In this document: positions 23,879-37,861 of the stretch, piece by piece
Numbering within the stretch: position 1 is the first letter of the stretch
Layout: each line of letters begins with the position of its first letter
Origin: Piper betle
Lineage: Eukaryota > Streptophyta > Magnoliopsida > Piperales > Piperaceae
NCBI GenBank assembly: GCA_033002965.1
Contig: JAURVB010012907.1
Coordinates: forward strand, 42,004-106,003
Direction of reading: 5' to 3'
DNA: 64,000 bases
Notes under the pieces: model-generated
The model's database searches: none
What the model saw: the letters and a program-made list of their open reading frames with translations, nothing else
Told to the model about the DNA's origin: nothing
Program-made: the position numbers and the translations under genes

Positions 23879-26494
23879 TGTATACACATGCATCCATAAT
23901 TTCATTCACACAAAATCTAACATCTTATGAATTCATTCTGAAGCTGGGGTTTCAACCCACCACGCTTCCGCTGCGCATCTCTGATCATGTTCACATTCAA
24001 TCATGTCTCATGCATTTGAACATGTCATTCACAATATAATAACATAATAACACGATACTAAACATTCAGAAATCTAACATGTGTGTATGTACAAGACCTC
24101 ATTGCTCCTCCGTCCAACCTGGCTCCTCCAACTCGTGATTATTACCTACATGTAGTATAAAAACACGTCAATAACAAGTGTTACTGGTCCGGAAAATAAA
24201 ATAACTATAACAAGCTGGCTATGGGAGCAAACTCTCATATGAAAGAAAACATCATATACTCCACGTGAACACTCTGAAGGGCTCTACTGAGGAGCCACTG
24301 GGCTACAGACCCGGTAGCATCCCGAACTTACTGATCTGCTGCTGGTACTGTGCCGCTCTCGACACTTCTTTTTCAGTACTTCTCATGAAACTTTATCCTA
24401 AGCCCTCTCCTTACCTCCATATTTCTCCTGGCCTTGAGCACGAAGGCCGAGTACTCTCAGGCAGTCGCCTTTAGTACCCTTTGAACCAGAAGTCCGGACA
24501 TGCGCTGTGCTAAACAGTACCCGTAAACCTCCACGTTCTCCGAGTGTGAGGAACTCAAACGCGAAGTTGTCAGGATCCCTCGGGAATGGAACAGTCCGCT
24601 GGCACTAATCCAGAACCTGCTACGACTGTCACGGCATCCTCTGCATGGTACGTGCAGTTGATTTCTCCATCTCTCGTCTCACAGAAACACAAAAACTATA
24701 TATATATATATATAGAGGCTTGGGTAGGGAGTTATATAATAGGCCCGAAGGCAACTTGTGGTGGATCTTGTTTTCGAAATCATCCTCGAGGGATCTCATC
24801 CTCGAGGGGTTATTAATCCGGAAAACTATTCGGTTAAATGGCCCGAGTTAAGTGGGATCCGATAAAGCGCCACTTAACTCATCCTGTATGCATTAAAACA
24901 AACTTACAATAGAAAAGAGTAAAACAGATGAGTCCTAAACGGACCTGGTAGAAGCTCCAAGCGTGTCATCGCGCCTAGGCGGCGTGCTCCTACTCCGTAC
25001 ATACACATCAAAACTAAATACTAACGCCCACTAACTACATGATGCATCAAAATCAATGAATCACAATCAACAATCAAATAATCATACGTATGAAAATAAT
25101 TATAACTAATCCTATTCATACCGATTTTACTGTGTTTTTCTAAGTTACGTAGTGGTCACTTATCATGCTCAGACTAGATCTACCTCATTAAATCACATAC
25201 TATTCATTCTTAATTAATTACATCATGCAATCATCATTTCATTCATAATTAACCATTAATCACATCAATAAACTAGCCCTAGCATGCTATGCTAACAATC
25301 ATCAAGTTTAAATTATAAATTTAGAAGTAATTATACCTCACATAGTCGGCAATCGGCGACGGCTAGGGTTCTGTTGCGTGTCTCGGAGCTCAAATTCGGC
25401 GCTCATCGGCGTCCGAAGCTCGATCGGGCTCGACTGGGTGAGCCCTGCGGAAGATCCAGTGAATTCCGGCGAATTCCAGAAATTCCAGTTTTCCGACAGC
25501 TTCTGGCGGTTTTCCGGCCGCTTCCGATGGTTTTCCGGCGACAATCGTCGGCGGCGTCTACTGGCCAGAAAGTGGTCATGTTAGGTACCCTCGGAACTGG
25601 CTCGGCAAGCCCGACTCATCTACAAGGTCGACGCGGCCAACGGAGGTGGCGGCTCGCCGAAAAATGCATAAAACAGAGTCGGCAGTGATGGTGGCTAGAT
25701 CCGGCCGGCCACGGCGGCGATGGCCTCCGTTCCGGTCGGGGAAGGTCGCTGGAAGGCTAAGGGTGCTGAGGCGACCGACCGATCGCGTCGGCGCTGCTCG
25801 CCGGCTGTGGAATCGGCAACGGAAACGCAACACGGGTGCGGGAGTGGCGTCGCGGCGTGGCTTCCTCGCGTCGCGGCAGTCCGATGGGGGCGGGACCTGG
25901 TCGGGGCGGCACGGCAACGTCGTCGCCGGGCTAGGCGGCGACCATCGACGACCGGGTGGCGCCGGCAGCAGCGGCGGCGACGCGCACAAGGGCGGCGTCG
26001 GGCAAGGGTTTGGGGGAGAAAAGAAGGCGCGGATGAAATAGCTGGGTGGCAGTTTCGTAAATATTACTTGACTCGTCTCCGGCTCGAGTCAAGAATAATA
26101 ATTAATCGCCGTAAATTCCAAAAAAAATTGGGAAAAATCCCACAAAATCAAACAAACACTAAAACATCAAAATGATATGCTCTAGAACTATCAACCCACC
26201 CAAAATGCCCACAACGCGTCCTAACACGAAAAACAGCCTAAAACTAGTTCTACGATCCACTATATATAATAATAAAAAGTAACTGCATACTCTTATATAT
26301 TCTGATAACTCATTCTATTCTGCTGTGTTCATGACGTTATCATCATATACTTGGGTACGCATGACCCTCATAGCTCATACACTGCGACTGGCGTCGGCTC
26401 AATAAACATGTTCTGAAACTGACTCGAATCGAAAATAATGGTCGAACCGACCGGTTCTAAATATAAAACACTGATTCGAATCGCGGGTTTTACA
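23574..26494 (-). mobile_element. Solo LTR, 2.9 kb gypsy type, TSD TACAT (copy 2)
   Basis: This starts TGTAACACCCC and ends GGGTTTTACA, with identical flanks TACAT at 23569-23573 and 26495-26499. It is collinear with 5871-8797. Both termini are intact, so it is the younger of the two. It landed in a TA/CA/TACA simple-repeat stretch beside the truncated LTR to its left. A GC-rich segment at about 25340-26045 is the transcript-leader region of the LTR (CT-rich on the minus strand). It gives several long frames on both strands (for example 25576-25989 and 25720-26175), none with a recognisable domain. A TA run occupies 23845-23875. Confidence 0.9.
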
Positions 26495-26499
26495 TACAT

Positions 26500-29385
26500 A
26501 GACACATACATGCTATTTGTTGATTGAATTCCTAATAGAATCACATTTCCATATTGATAGGGCAAATAACATCAGCATGGCTCGGAAATTATATGAAACA
26601 TGTTTTTCTACAAGAAATTTACATCTCGTTTACTTTAAAAAATTTTCACCCAAATTTATTAAAAAATAGGGCGATTAATTGTCTAAATTACAATAGGTTA
26701 TTTTGTATGAAAAAGTACAATGACATAACATCAATAAAAAAATATTTATTATATTATTATATATCCAAATGTTGATGAATATGCACAGATACCATTTAGA
26801 TGAAGTGTGTCGCCTATGAATATCAATAAAACTTGTGTTAACAAATTTGATATGAAAACTTTTAATTACAAAACCATGTTATAATTATAAAAAAAATCAT
26901 AGTGATATCATAATAATGCTAGAGTAGTTTTATAATGAAGGAAAACTGAATAAAACCATGCATGTGAACTCTACAATTCTTATAAAATTCTCGGAACTTA
27001 TTAATATTCTATTAACCTAAAGATGATATACAAAGGCATAATGACACTAAAAATGAGTGTGACTGACCTATAAGACTCGTGGATGAAATAGCTAATGATG
27101 AATTGTACTAACTACACTATTGTCACTCTGTAAATTGACCATAAGTTGCTAGTGGTCTAGCACACAAGTTCATTTTACAACATCTCTCCCAAGTAAGATG
27201 CATTATAAATTGTTTTTTAAATTAAAATTAAAATTCCATCGAGCATAATTTGCAATGCATGGGTTATGCCTTTTCAAAAAATATAATATATTTACTTGTC
27301 ATTTTCTCGAATGTGCATGCAAAAACATAATATATTTACTTGTCGTTTACTCCATGGTACATGCAAGATATTAGTGGATTAAACATTTTTTTCTAAAACA
27401 ACTCAAACCCTTTGTAATCCACAACACTCACTCAATTATATAAAAAGCTCCTAGAAATTGCAAGATGCAACTTCTTGCCGAACAACTCTGTTTCGAAAAA
27501 TTAAATTCATACAAGAAAACATGTTGCAATTAAGAATTAAAAGTCACAAAGTATGAAACAAAATTTGTTTCATGGTGTCAATTTTGGTTAAAATTAGTCA
27601 ATAAAACATGGTAAACTTCTTCAAAGACCACATCTTCAATTCAACATTGCTAAATGATATCCTTATATGTTAATTACCTTAGCAAAGGACGAGTTATCTT
27701 TACACTTTTGGCTACATAAATATGCAACCAGGAGATATCTCATGTTCTGGACATGTATTATCCACTTGATGCATCAAGTCTAGCATTGTTTAGGGCATAG
27801 TAGTATCTTTTGAAAAGAAGCATTGAACCCAATACGTCTCTGACTCATGGCACAAGTGGGTAACGGCCATATATAGAAGAACCATTAGTGCAAGTGTTAA
27901 ACACGTTCTTCTTAGTATGTACGTGCTCCCTTTGTGCAGTTTAGTACGTCAAGCACTATTTCTTTGAACTCCTTTGCTCTAGCTCACCATGAATTCAATT
28001 TCCACATTAGTAAAGCGCATACATACACACAGGCATATACAACATGCTTGACAAAAGATAGAGAAAATATATGCACCGGAGAGCGGAAAACAGGTCATAT
28101 AATAGATATCAAATTCGTATACCTCTTAAGTGGAGGTGTTTTTTTAACATAAATCTCCCCAAATATTTCTGGAAAAAACCAACTGTATGTTCTCGTTCCC
28201 TGCTCTCTCGGATATTTGCTTTGTTCTCCTTTTTTAGAACTCCAATAATATGCCAATAGCCAAAATAATTTTCAGCTTTTCATCATATGACAATGAATGT
28301 AAAAAAAGACTTCCTACTGTGCTTATGGGAATATGGTAGCCAACAAATTACTTATATTAGTAGAAAATATTTAAAATTAGTTCTCAAAGTTTGAGACTAC
28401 AAATTAGATTATTTATGAGCAAGCTACAATCTTACTTTGATTCGATTATAAGTGGAAGTCCAGGTCTGATATATATATAGTCGTAGTCGTGCCATTTGAA
28501 TTTGGATCACTGATCAGCTTAATACGAATACAAAATAACAGATGTAAAAAAACTCTTCAAACATTCAGAAATATTAAGCAAGCGGGAAGAGTTGGAAAAA
28601 ATCATACATAACAAAGCAAGGCAGAAATCTGAAGAATTGATAATTTATCTTTCCCAAGTGTCTATCTAAATGATATTCCATGCAAAATATTTTGTAATGT
28701 GTTGAACTAATCATTATTGTTTAGAATGTGTTCTATAGCTTCATTCCCATGTTCCCTCTTTGTCTCTTCAATGACTTGTACAGTTAGTGAAGTTGTTCCA
28801 TGAAATTCAAATTGTCCCAATTGCAGTAATTTGTCGATCTCAATGTTGGTGAACTCCTTGCAACTCCCTTCCTTCCTAATGCACATGAGTTGTTCCCCTT
28901 TAATCATTGACATTATGTAGATGTGTTCCTTTCTTAATCATCAAGGTGTCCATCTATTGGCTTCAAAGTGGGGGCTTAGGTGAATTAGGTAGATCTGTCC
29001 AATAGTGGGGAACAAGTGTAGATATGTGTAGGCTGGCAGGACTGGTCAAGAGCATGTGTAGAGATGTGCATAGGTGATCTTGTATAAGTTTGACCATACT
29101 AGGATATATTCAAAAGTGGCCCATCCTAATTTGATGAAGGAACGGTGTGAATCATCTTACAAGCATACACTAACTTTATCGAGGTTCCGTCCAAAAAGAG
29201 CTTTATTCTTGGAATCGATTGCAAAATTACTCATATTTCCAATATTCTATAATTATTTCTAAATTTTTAAATTTTCTACTAAAATGTTAGGGAAAACAGT
29301 GCTAGGGAATTTAAATGATGTATGAAAACTATTAAAATATAGCTTTATCTATGCACTATCACGCATATCCTAGCACAGAGATGGA
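26500..29385. other. AT-rich interval, no recognised gene
   Basis: This is a low-repeat, AT-rich stretch. I found no transposon coding motif or LTR boundary. Short frames at 27934-28152, 28707-28913 (minus, ATG start, 68 residues, no similarity I recognise) and 29074-29262 are probably chance. It could be old unique sequence or degraded element. Confidence 0.45.
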
Positions 29386-29389
29386 ACAG

Positions 29390-31617
29390 AATGAGACTCA
29401 GATCACATTGGCATGCTCATCGAGGCAAGGCCTCAACACATGCCCAATACATGAGACACTTAATTACTTACTTAAGTACATGTTTATCCTCATTAGGTAA
29501 CTTAATTAGGGTTTAGTGTTGTAAGTACCCTTAGTGAAAAGTTTCATACTTAATGTTTAATCAAACAAACTTAATCGAATGATTTTTCGGGCGGGCCAAA
29601 CAATTTCCACATTGGTTAAAATTTGGACCAGTGAACTCTGACACTATAAGGGTTGGGTGAAAATTTTACTAAGTGCTAACCATGATCCAACATGGTAAAC
29701 AAGGCCGATTAAAGTCTGGTTAAGGTGTTGGGAGCAGTGTTCCTGGCCACACACTAATTTTACCAAATATCTTTCATTGCCTTAGATACTTTAAATGGGC
29801 CTGGGTTAATGGTCATAGTTAACCAACACAGTGTAGTTGAGGGCTGTAAAATTTCAGGTCTATGCTCAAAGTCTTTTGGCCTAAGTGGGCTCATAAGTGG
29901 AAGGTATTGGTCAGGCTATTTTTGAAGCTAGATGGACCAATTGGGTTTGGAAAAATCCTAATGTCAGGTCTACTAAGCCAAAGGCTCCCAAATTTTAATA
30001 TGGTGTTACTGGGACAAAACCTAAAGTGGGGAAAATATTTCATGAAATTTCTTCACCATTTGACTAAGGTCTTGGATTTTACATCCAGAGTTATAGAGCT
30101 GGTGTTTCACTCTATGCTCTTTCAATCTCCGGAAAATCAATTAAAGTAACCATCTAAATGGTTTTCAATTAATGCAAAAACTTACAAGTTATCATTGGAT
30201 AATTGATGAGTCCAACCATAAGTTTTACAAGTTTTATTAATCACTTTTAATTAGCTCACTGAGGATCACAATCTCATAGTATGGCATAGCACATCAACAA
30301 CACATCATACACACAACATACTTTGGAGGTTTTGTACAAGCTCTTAATGAGGTCATTTTAGCATGGTGATTTAACACAAACCATCTAACTTCCTACAAAC
30401 ATGCAAAATATTGCATCCGAATATAACCTAAAATAGGGTGGAAATTCGAGGAAAGAAGCGGGTAGGTTACTAGAAATAGTAAAGCTACCACCTTTCTCCA
30501 CTATTGGCTCCCATAGATGCTCATACATGCTAATAAAGACGAACTTTGACAAACTTGTAGATTGACTCCTTAGGAACATAAAAAGACTAAGATCATGCAA
30601 AGATACGATCTGAAGCATGAGATGCGTTTTATGGAGAAACAATGCAAAACAGTGACCATGCAACAGTAAAAAATTCAAACCTATATTTATACATTTGGAC
30701 ATGCGATGAAAACAAGTTTTCAATGCTTCTAAGATAGATATCTACATGAATAAAATACCAGAGAAATTAAAAATTAATATAACAGCAGCCACATATGCAT
30801 AGAAACGCAGCAAAAGGGGAAAAGGTAAGACCTTTACCTCAACTAGTTCCTAGGGGAGGTCACTTGAGGCATCCCACCCAAAGACCTTCAACTGGAAAGG
30901 CTTGTACAGGCTTGGAAAGGCCTAGGAAGGTCTGTAAAGGGTTCTAGATGAAGGAGGAACGCAAGGGGGACAAGGGGAAGTCAGAGGAAGAAAAGGCAAG
31001 GGAGTGAAAATCTTCAAAATAGGCTATTATTTATAGGTTGAAAACTGGGCCCGTGAAAAGGCATTGTGCTCTGCCAAGCTCGGCTATGGAAAGCCAAAAA
31101 AACCGGGCATGTGACATGTTGAACTGAACCGCACACAAGTTTGATCAACTATGGGGAGCAAGGGCCCTGATGCAATGCCTTTGTGCTGGTTGCAAAGGGA
31201 GGGAAATTCAAATTTGAGCACAACGGTTCTATGCCAACACCTGCACCCTTAACCAAAACCCTAATGCTAAAGTTTGATGCCCAAGTGCACCCTTGCACTC
31301 TGTGTAGGTTGCACACACTAAGGATTTCCATGTTAAGGGAATCGAGATGACCTCAAGAATCACATCATGAGCACCCTAGACTTGCAATATACACGGTCCT
31401 AAATCTAACTAGACTCAACTCGGAAGGAAAATGAAAACAAGAGCCGAGATGGCATAGTATCTAGTTGGGCGGTGCCAAGCACCCAGCGAGACCAAGGTAA
31501 TGGCTCGCACATACATACCATATATAAGCATGCGGCAAAAGGGGCAGACATGCAACTCGATGCGAGTCACAACCGAATAGAAACTAAAACCGTCGGGCAA
31601 AAATTCCACGTTCTACA
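29390..31617 (-). mobile_element. Gypsy-type LTR fragment (family D, copy 2), minus orientation
   Basis: This is homologous to 3870-5707 plus 9105-9250, and includes the segment missing there because of the TRIM insertion. The right edge reads TTCTACA, the reverse complement of an LTR start. The preceding 120 bases match the reverse complement of the LTR start at 14775. The left side is truncated relative to copy 1. No coding sequence is recognised. Confidence 0.55.
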
Positions 31618-32900
31618 TGGTATCTCCAAACCCAAGAGTGAAAATTCCACGTTCTACATCAGTACGTGGCAATTTTTGAGTCGTACTCTTAGAGTGTCAG
31701 GGCTCATTGTTCCAAATTTCAGCCTATTTGGAATCCATTTGGCCCATCTGAAAAATTGTCTAGCCAAGCCTATTTGATTAAGTAAGGTTAAGCCTAAGTG
31801 TGATTTATCCACTAATTGTACCAGAAATCCCTAAACCCTAATTAAGTTACCTAATGGTGAATAACGTATAATTAAGTAAGATAAGTAAGTTAATTAAGCC
31901 TATGAGTGTGTTTGTGCATGTGTGTAGGTGTCACCTTATTTTGCTTGCCTCTTGGTCAATGTGTGATTAGGGTTTCATGTTATTGTTAGGATACATGGGC
32001 TGACCTCGCTAAGGCAGGACAAGGAGCTCTACTCATCAAGGTTTGTAGGACTCTTCTACTTCATCTTCTACTTGACTCCCTGAGTGAGGATTTCACCGAA
32101 TTTAAAAGACGGCATCAATAGCATTTTATCGGATCCCACCGATGTCAGGCCATTTAGCTGAGTTTTCTACAGTTTACAAAACTTCAAGGAAGAGATCGAT
32201 TGATAGTTTTCAAACTGGAGATCCTGATAGCATATAATATAAGCCCCTACCCAAGCTTAGTATATGAATACTATGACAATTTATTATTTTATCAACAAGA
32301 GAGAGAGAGATGTATGGACATGTAATAATTGCATTAATAATACTCTTTTTTACCCTCAAGTAGTGAAATGTAAGTAGGGTACTAGGTAATGAAGCGTGTT
32401 TCTAGAAATTATGGCACTAACTTAACCCTTTTCCCATCTATTTGAGTACCACGGTAGGCACTATACAGAAGATGTGATGGTGTAAGTATACTTACAATAT
32501 GTTGTTGGATTGTCTGGCATGAATCTTAATTATGATGTATGGCCACCTCGGCCTATGCTTATAGTGTACTCTAGAAGTTCCAACTTTCTCATGGGTGTTA
32601 AGATACCCATCTTCCAATATTGATATTCAGTAGTTACTTACAGACTGGTAACCAAACTTGTTTGATTACTTATAGTTTTCCTATATAAATGTAGGTAAAT
32701 TTCCTTTAGCATTGGCTAGCAATGGCGGAAGGATCAAACGGCTTATGGCAGGGGTATCGATTGTCGTGTTGACTTTGCTTATGAGTTGTTGTGATAATGT
32801 ACCTTGGGGAATGTAGTTCAAATGTAATATGATCCCCTAATTGGGGTAAGTATGTTTTCAATAAGCTTAAGTGTTGGTTGAGACTTCTTTTGGCATGGTT
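31618..32900 (+). mobile_element. Gypsy-type LTR fragment in inverted orientation to its left neighbour
   Basis: The segment 31790-32350 matches the reverse complement of 3490-4010 (blocks around GGATCC.AC.GATG, 'aagcc...taccca', and GAGAGAGAG next to a CATATA-like element). It therefore lies opposite to family D copy 2. The remainder, to about 32900, carries no recognisable boundary. Confidence 0.45.
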
Positions 32901-32902
32901 TA

Positions 32903-34925
32903 CATATCTCCATACCACTCACTTTCTTATTCGTGAAATCGTAAACATGCGTGTACTCATAGTATTGGCTTAGGAAAGAGGATTGTATCATATATTTCTA
33001 TAGTTTCAGTTCGAAAACATATAACAAATCTCATCCTTATAGTTTTATTAAACATGTGTAGAAACACGACTAAATGACCTGACATTGGAGGGACCGATAA
33101 AACACTGTCGTTGTCGTCCTACGTCTAAAACATGATAAAACACTACACGCAAGGAGTCAAGCAGAGAAGGAGAGTCCTACGGACCTATGGTCCAAGCTCC
33201 AAGCGTATCTATACATCTACGACGAGCTCAAACTCTGAAACCTACATCGGAACCCACTACTACGTAAATACTAACATCTCTATATGATACATGCACATAA
33301 TGTGCTCATATCATCAATACATCATAATAAAGAAAACAACGCTAACAAACCTATAACTAAACATGTGGAATGAAAATTGAGACATAATAATAATAAATAA
33401 TAAATAAACATTAAAATGCACTTATAGATAATTAGATAAATAATAAATACATAAACATGAACAATGCTCTAATCATAAAATAATACTATAATTACACTAT
33501 ATAAATATACAAGTAAACACGAGCAATACAACATATACCAGTGTTAGTAAACATAAAAATAAATATATATATATATAATAATTCAATAAATAAATAAATA
33601 AATAGTTAATATTTATTAATCATAAATATCATAATATTATAGTCAAACAATATAAGAATAATAATTAAATACAAATAAATAATAAAATACACATAAACAA
33701 AACAAATATATATATATATATATATATATACAATTTAGTAAAGATAATAAGATTAATATTAATAAGTAAATAAAATATTATTAATAACAAATAATCATGT
33801 AAACATTCATCATATCAAATAAACATATAAATAAAAATAAATAAATAATAATGAGTAAATAAAAAAACAATAAATAAAGAAAAATAATCATAACATCCAC
33901 TCATGCTAAATCATATGAATATGCATCACATCTAATGTATGGGTTCTCGAATTACTAAAAACGGTCGACAAACGATGGAAAACGAGCCGGAAAGAGGGTA
34001 GTATCGCCGCCAGGTGTGGTGACGTCGCCAGCGGCGATCGCGGCTATGGCAGTGGTGGTGGGTGGTTTCAAAATGAAATCTCGGAAAGGGGAAGCTATCG
34101 TGGTTGTTGGATCAGCCAGAGGTGGCTCACCAGCACCGGAAAATTGAACAAAAGGGTGGCAGTGGCGTTGTGAACAGTGATAAAACCCAGTCTGCCAATG
34201 GCGACTGTGGCAATGCTGATGGTGAGAGTGGATAGTGACTGATATTTGGTCGCTAGGTGGTCACGGCCATACAAATCCGGTTGTTGCAGGAGCACTGGGG
34301 TCTTGCCGGCAGTAAGCCAAAGTGGTGGCTGCAATAATGGTGGAAATCCTCAAGATCGTGGGAAGTTTCTGTAAATCAACATGGTGAAGTGAGGGCTGAC
34401 GTGGACAGCTTAGATCTTGCCATGTGGCATAATGTGAAGGTCCGATAACTTGTTGCCTAGTGGGGCCCTCCAATGGGTATATGCAGTATACATATAGATG
34501 AAAAGCTCGGATCGAGGTAATTAAGCTAAATGGGCCTCAAACCCTGAACTCAATCAAGTTGGGCCCACAGGGGCACAATCCGATGATTTGAAATTCCTAT
34601 GCTACATGCAAATGAAAATACCCAAAAATTCCCAAACTAATACTAAACGTTGCAATGGCCTATATCTAGGCCTAAAACCCTAGCTAACTCATAAAAAAAT
34701 CATTTGTATACCTCGTGTATACAAGAATAAATCGTGTTCTGTTGTATCTATCATATGCATGTCGAGCATACTCAATGACCAAAACATGCTCATATGGCCA
34801 TCTGGGCCCCATACTGATATTCTTAAAATTGGTTTGGTTTGAACTTGCTCAAACAGACTTGAGACTTGCCCAAACCAGGCAACCTATAAGCGGGTAAAAC
34901 CCTAAGCCGAAACTGGGGTTTTATA
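32903..34925 (-). mobile_element. 3' LTR (truncated) of the LARD-like element
   Basis: This aligns with 40850-43226 from the 'cataccactcac...cttattcgtgaaat' block to the terminal GGGTTTTATA. A GC-rich leader segment lies at 33950-34450. A (TA)n run lies near 33705-33730. Confidence 0.7.
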
Positions 34926-36617
34926 ACCTCTCCTCCTTATAAAAATTTCGTCCTCGGAATATCTCACATCAATTGCGATCAAAGGACTCAACAAAAGATG
35001 TCATCTCATCGGCGACTAGTAGCTTTCCCTTGAAAGCTAGTTGCACACAACCAAACAAACCAACATAAAGCTCGAACTCTGAACACAAACGAAGCATGCT
35101 AGCTCCTTAATAATCTAGCTGGATAGGACCACACATGATCGAATCATCTAGCGAAATATGTCATAAATGTTGGAATCATCTGACTGGACTGACCATACAT
35201 GCTCAAATCATCTCACTGGACTAACCATGCATGCTCAAGTCGTCTCACTGGACTGACCATGCATGCTCGAGTTATCTCACTAGACTAGTTCCTAAGGTCA
35301 CTGCAAACTATGGAGACTAAAATGCAATGACCTCGGCGGGAAAAATCTAAGCTCACCCCTAAGGGTCTACTGGGTAGTGGAGCAAGTACTTTAGAGTACT
35401 GCAGGGTACTAGTCTGAACTACATCATGAAAAATTGTATTGGTGCGAGGTATGCGGCCTAACATCCATGTCTCCCTGATCCTCATCAATGCGATAGGCCA
35501 ACTATGTGTACCCTCAGTGCACTATGCTATAGATCCAGTGGCTATACTAGGATGTCCTATGAGTCCTGCTAGCATATGGTGGACTCTAGTACCAAACAAA
35601 GTAAATGCTAATGAGTTGTATGGCTCAATGTCGCCAGTCTATGTCAAACACTCAGGAGTCTTTGTAAGAGGATTTAGATTGCTCACCAGGTCCTAGCTAA
35701 CTTGGTCCTAAATCAATTATCTCACTCTATTCCATAATGGAACAAGGACAACTGTTATGACTCTACTGCATGTTATGACTCTCGCAACTATCTATACAAC
35801 CACTAACTTCTGCTGAAGGGACTCTCTATGATGGAATGATGGCAACAATACCTGTACATATACAACATGTCTCAAGGAATATGAAAACATACTTTGCATA
35901 GAATTGTGGAGTATGCATCTGGTCTATGGCATGTGCACTAGTTAATGTCTAGTCATCTCAACCATCTGAAAACTAGATAGTAGGAGTAATACATCTAGAA
36001 GGGTGAGTGTGAAAATACTCGGGTAGAGGCTCAACTTTGTCTGACATCTCTGGTCACATGACAAGTGAAAGGATCTCTAATGAAAACTGGTCACACTGCT
36101 CTATGACTTTAACTATTAAGTGTCTCATCCTCGCATAGTCAGACATCGGGGGTGCTGGGAGAGTACCCTAAATTGAGAAAATCCTACTAGGTATGTAATG
36201 AGGGTCTCACTCTAAATCACAATGGGGTAATGAAACTCTATATAAAATACTGGGTCTTCTCCATAGGTGGCCAGTAGATGGAATAGCCAATTAACAACGA
36301 GTCTAAGTGTAACGACTTGGCCCAAAGTGCAACATAATGGTTTAAGTCATTTCTTTAAAAGTGGTTAACCAAGTTAAAGATCTATAGTCTATTCCCACTT
36401 ATAAACAGGATCTTGTCCTAGTTGGTACCAGATGTAAGACTAAGTTGAGGGATCTCACAATCCACCCACCCTAAGAAATTTTGTCCCCAAAATTCCAACA
36501 CTCAGCCTGTTGCTAGCCTTAGTACACATCATTCTCTAGCCCGTGACCAGCAACCTTAGCCAACATCCCTAATCCAGCCCACTATCGAACATGAAACCAT
36601 GTTGCTCTAATACCAGC

Positions 36618-37861
36618 TGTAACGACCCGCCCGTTCCGCGCCACGAGCCAAGTGTGTTACTACATGAAACTAAGTGTCTCATAAATTAATTTTCTATTAA
36701 TTTTTAAGATTTTAAATAACCCCATGACTAAAAATTTAATATAACAATTGCTCAAAATAATATAAGCCCCATGAACCAAACCAAAATCCCACTGCCATGC
36801 AAACAATCTAGAAGTATAATAACAAATTAGAAAAATCAAAAGTCCAATAAAAGAGTCCTCCAGCTGTCCCGACTCTACCCATCCTTCCATGCTTACACCT
36901 GTGAAAGCAATTCTACATTAGTGATAAAAACACTAAGTCATATAATTACAAGAAACAAGTTAATATATTCCAACATCATTAATTAAACCTTTTAGTGATT
37001 ATGAGCCTATGTCGGGCTCTTACTATGCCGGAAGGAGTGGCCATCCCATTTAGTTACAATCCCATGTATGTGCATATACGCTTTTGGCCCATAGCTTGCA
37101 ATTACGGATATTTACCATTGACTCACGCTCTCGATATCATAAGTGCATAATGAGTTGTCTTGTGCCACTGCGCCTTGTCACCCCTTTCGGCATGGGGGCA
37201 GATATTTAATCTTTTAAGAGGTTTAAAGGTGCAGCTCCATGTTGGACTAAGTCAATTATTTGACCCTGGTTGTGCTTGGCACATGGTGATCGAATGTGGG
37301 CTCAGACCGACTAAGGCTGTCAAATAGGAATAAATAATATTTTGAGTAATTATACGAACCTAGAATTATGATGGGGCACCCGCAACTATGGCACACGATC
37401 CTAATATGAATGAAACTTCTCTAAAGCCTTCCCTTTTAGAGCCAAATGTGCTCACAAACTATCAAGATGACGTTTTATTTGACATCAATAGAATTCTCCT
37501 CTCTATATAAGAATAAGTGTGGAATTTAAGAAGTTACTACATTAAATTTTATATAAAAGAACATAATCACACATAACTATATTAACTATCTATGGGATAA
37601 CGAAAAATCAAAAAAATTAACAATTGAGTTAATGCGTATGGGTGTCAAATTGGACTCACAACTCCTAATCCCGAAAATTCAATAAATAAAACTCATTTAA
37701 AACCATACATAAATATCACCGTACCGGTACGTGAAAGATAATAATTGATAATTTATAATATTGATTCTTAAGAATTAATTCAATTAAATAATATTTTATG
37801 ATTCGTTCTAAGATTTATAGAATCCTAAATAAAATAATCTAATTATTTTCGGGATTTTACA
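36618..37861 (-). mobile_element. LTR-like block inside the chimeric TRIM, itself composite
   Basis: The block starts TGTAACGACCCG after a PBS on its left (GCTCTAATACCA, 36604-36615). It ends GGGATTTTACA before a PPT-like tract on its right. Its first 80 bases resemble the LTR beginning at 63781. It includes a copia LTR fragment (37410-37660). Five-base flanks do not match, so it is not a simple solo LTR insertion. Confidence 0.55.
37410..37660 (-). mobile_element. Fragment of a copia LTR related to 44172-49681
   Basis: This aligns with 44520-44780 of the intact copia LTR. Landmarks are GAGCCAAATGTGCTCA, AGAATTCTCCT followed by TATATA, CATTAAA, and CAATTGAGTT. The match ends with the terminal CA and a CTCCTAATCCCG tract reminiscent of the PPT. 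It is clearly diverged, so it comes from a much older relative. Confidence 0.7.

Noticed and set aside
25576..26175. Several frames over 130 residues in the GC-rich part of the solo LTR
   Set aside because: They lie in the LTR leader region on both strands. Composition explains the openness and no motif is present.
28707..28913. 68-residue minus-strand frame with ATG start
   Set aside because: It has a reasonable amino-acid mix, but no family I recognise and no supporting context. Transcript data would be needed to call it.
35439..35696. 85-residue frame inside the LARD-like interior
   Set aside because: It matches no gag or pol motif and is unsupported by neighbouring sequence.
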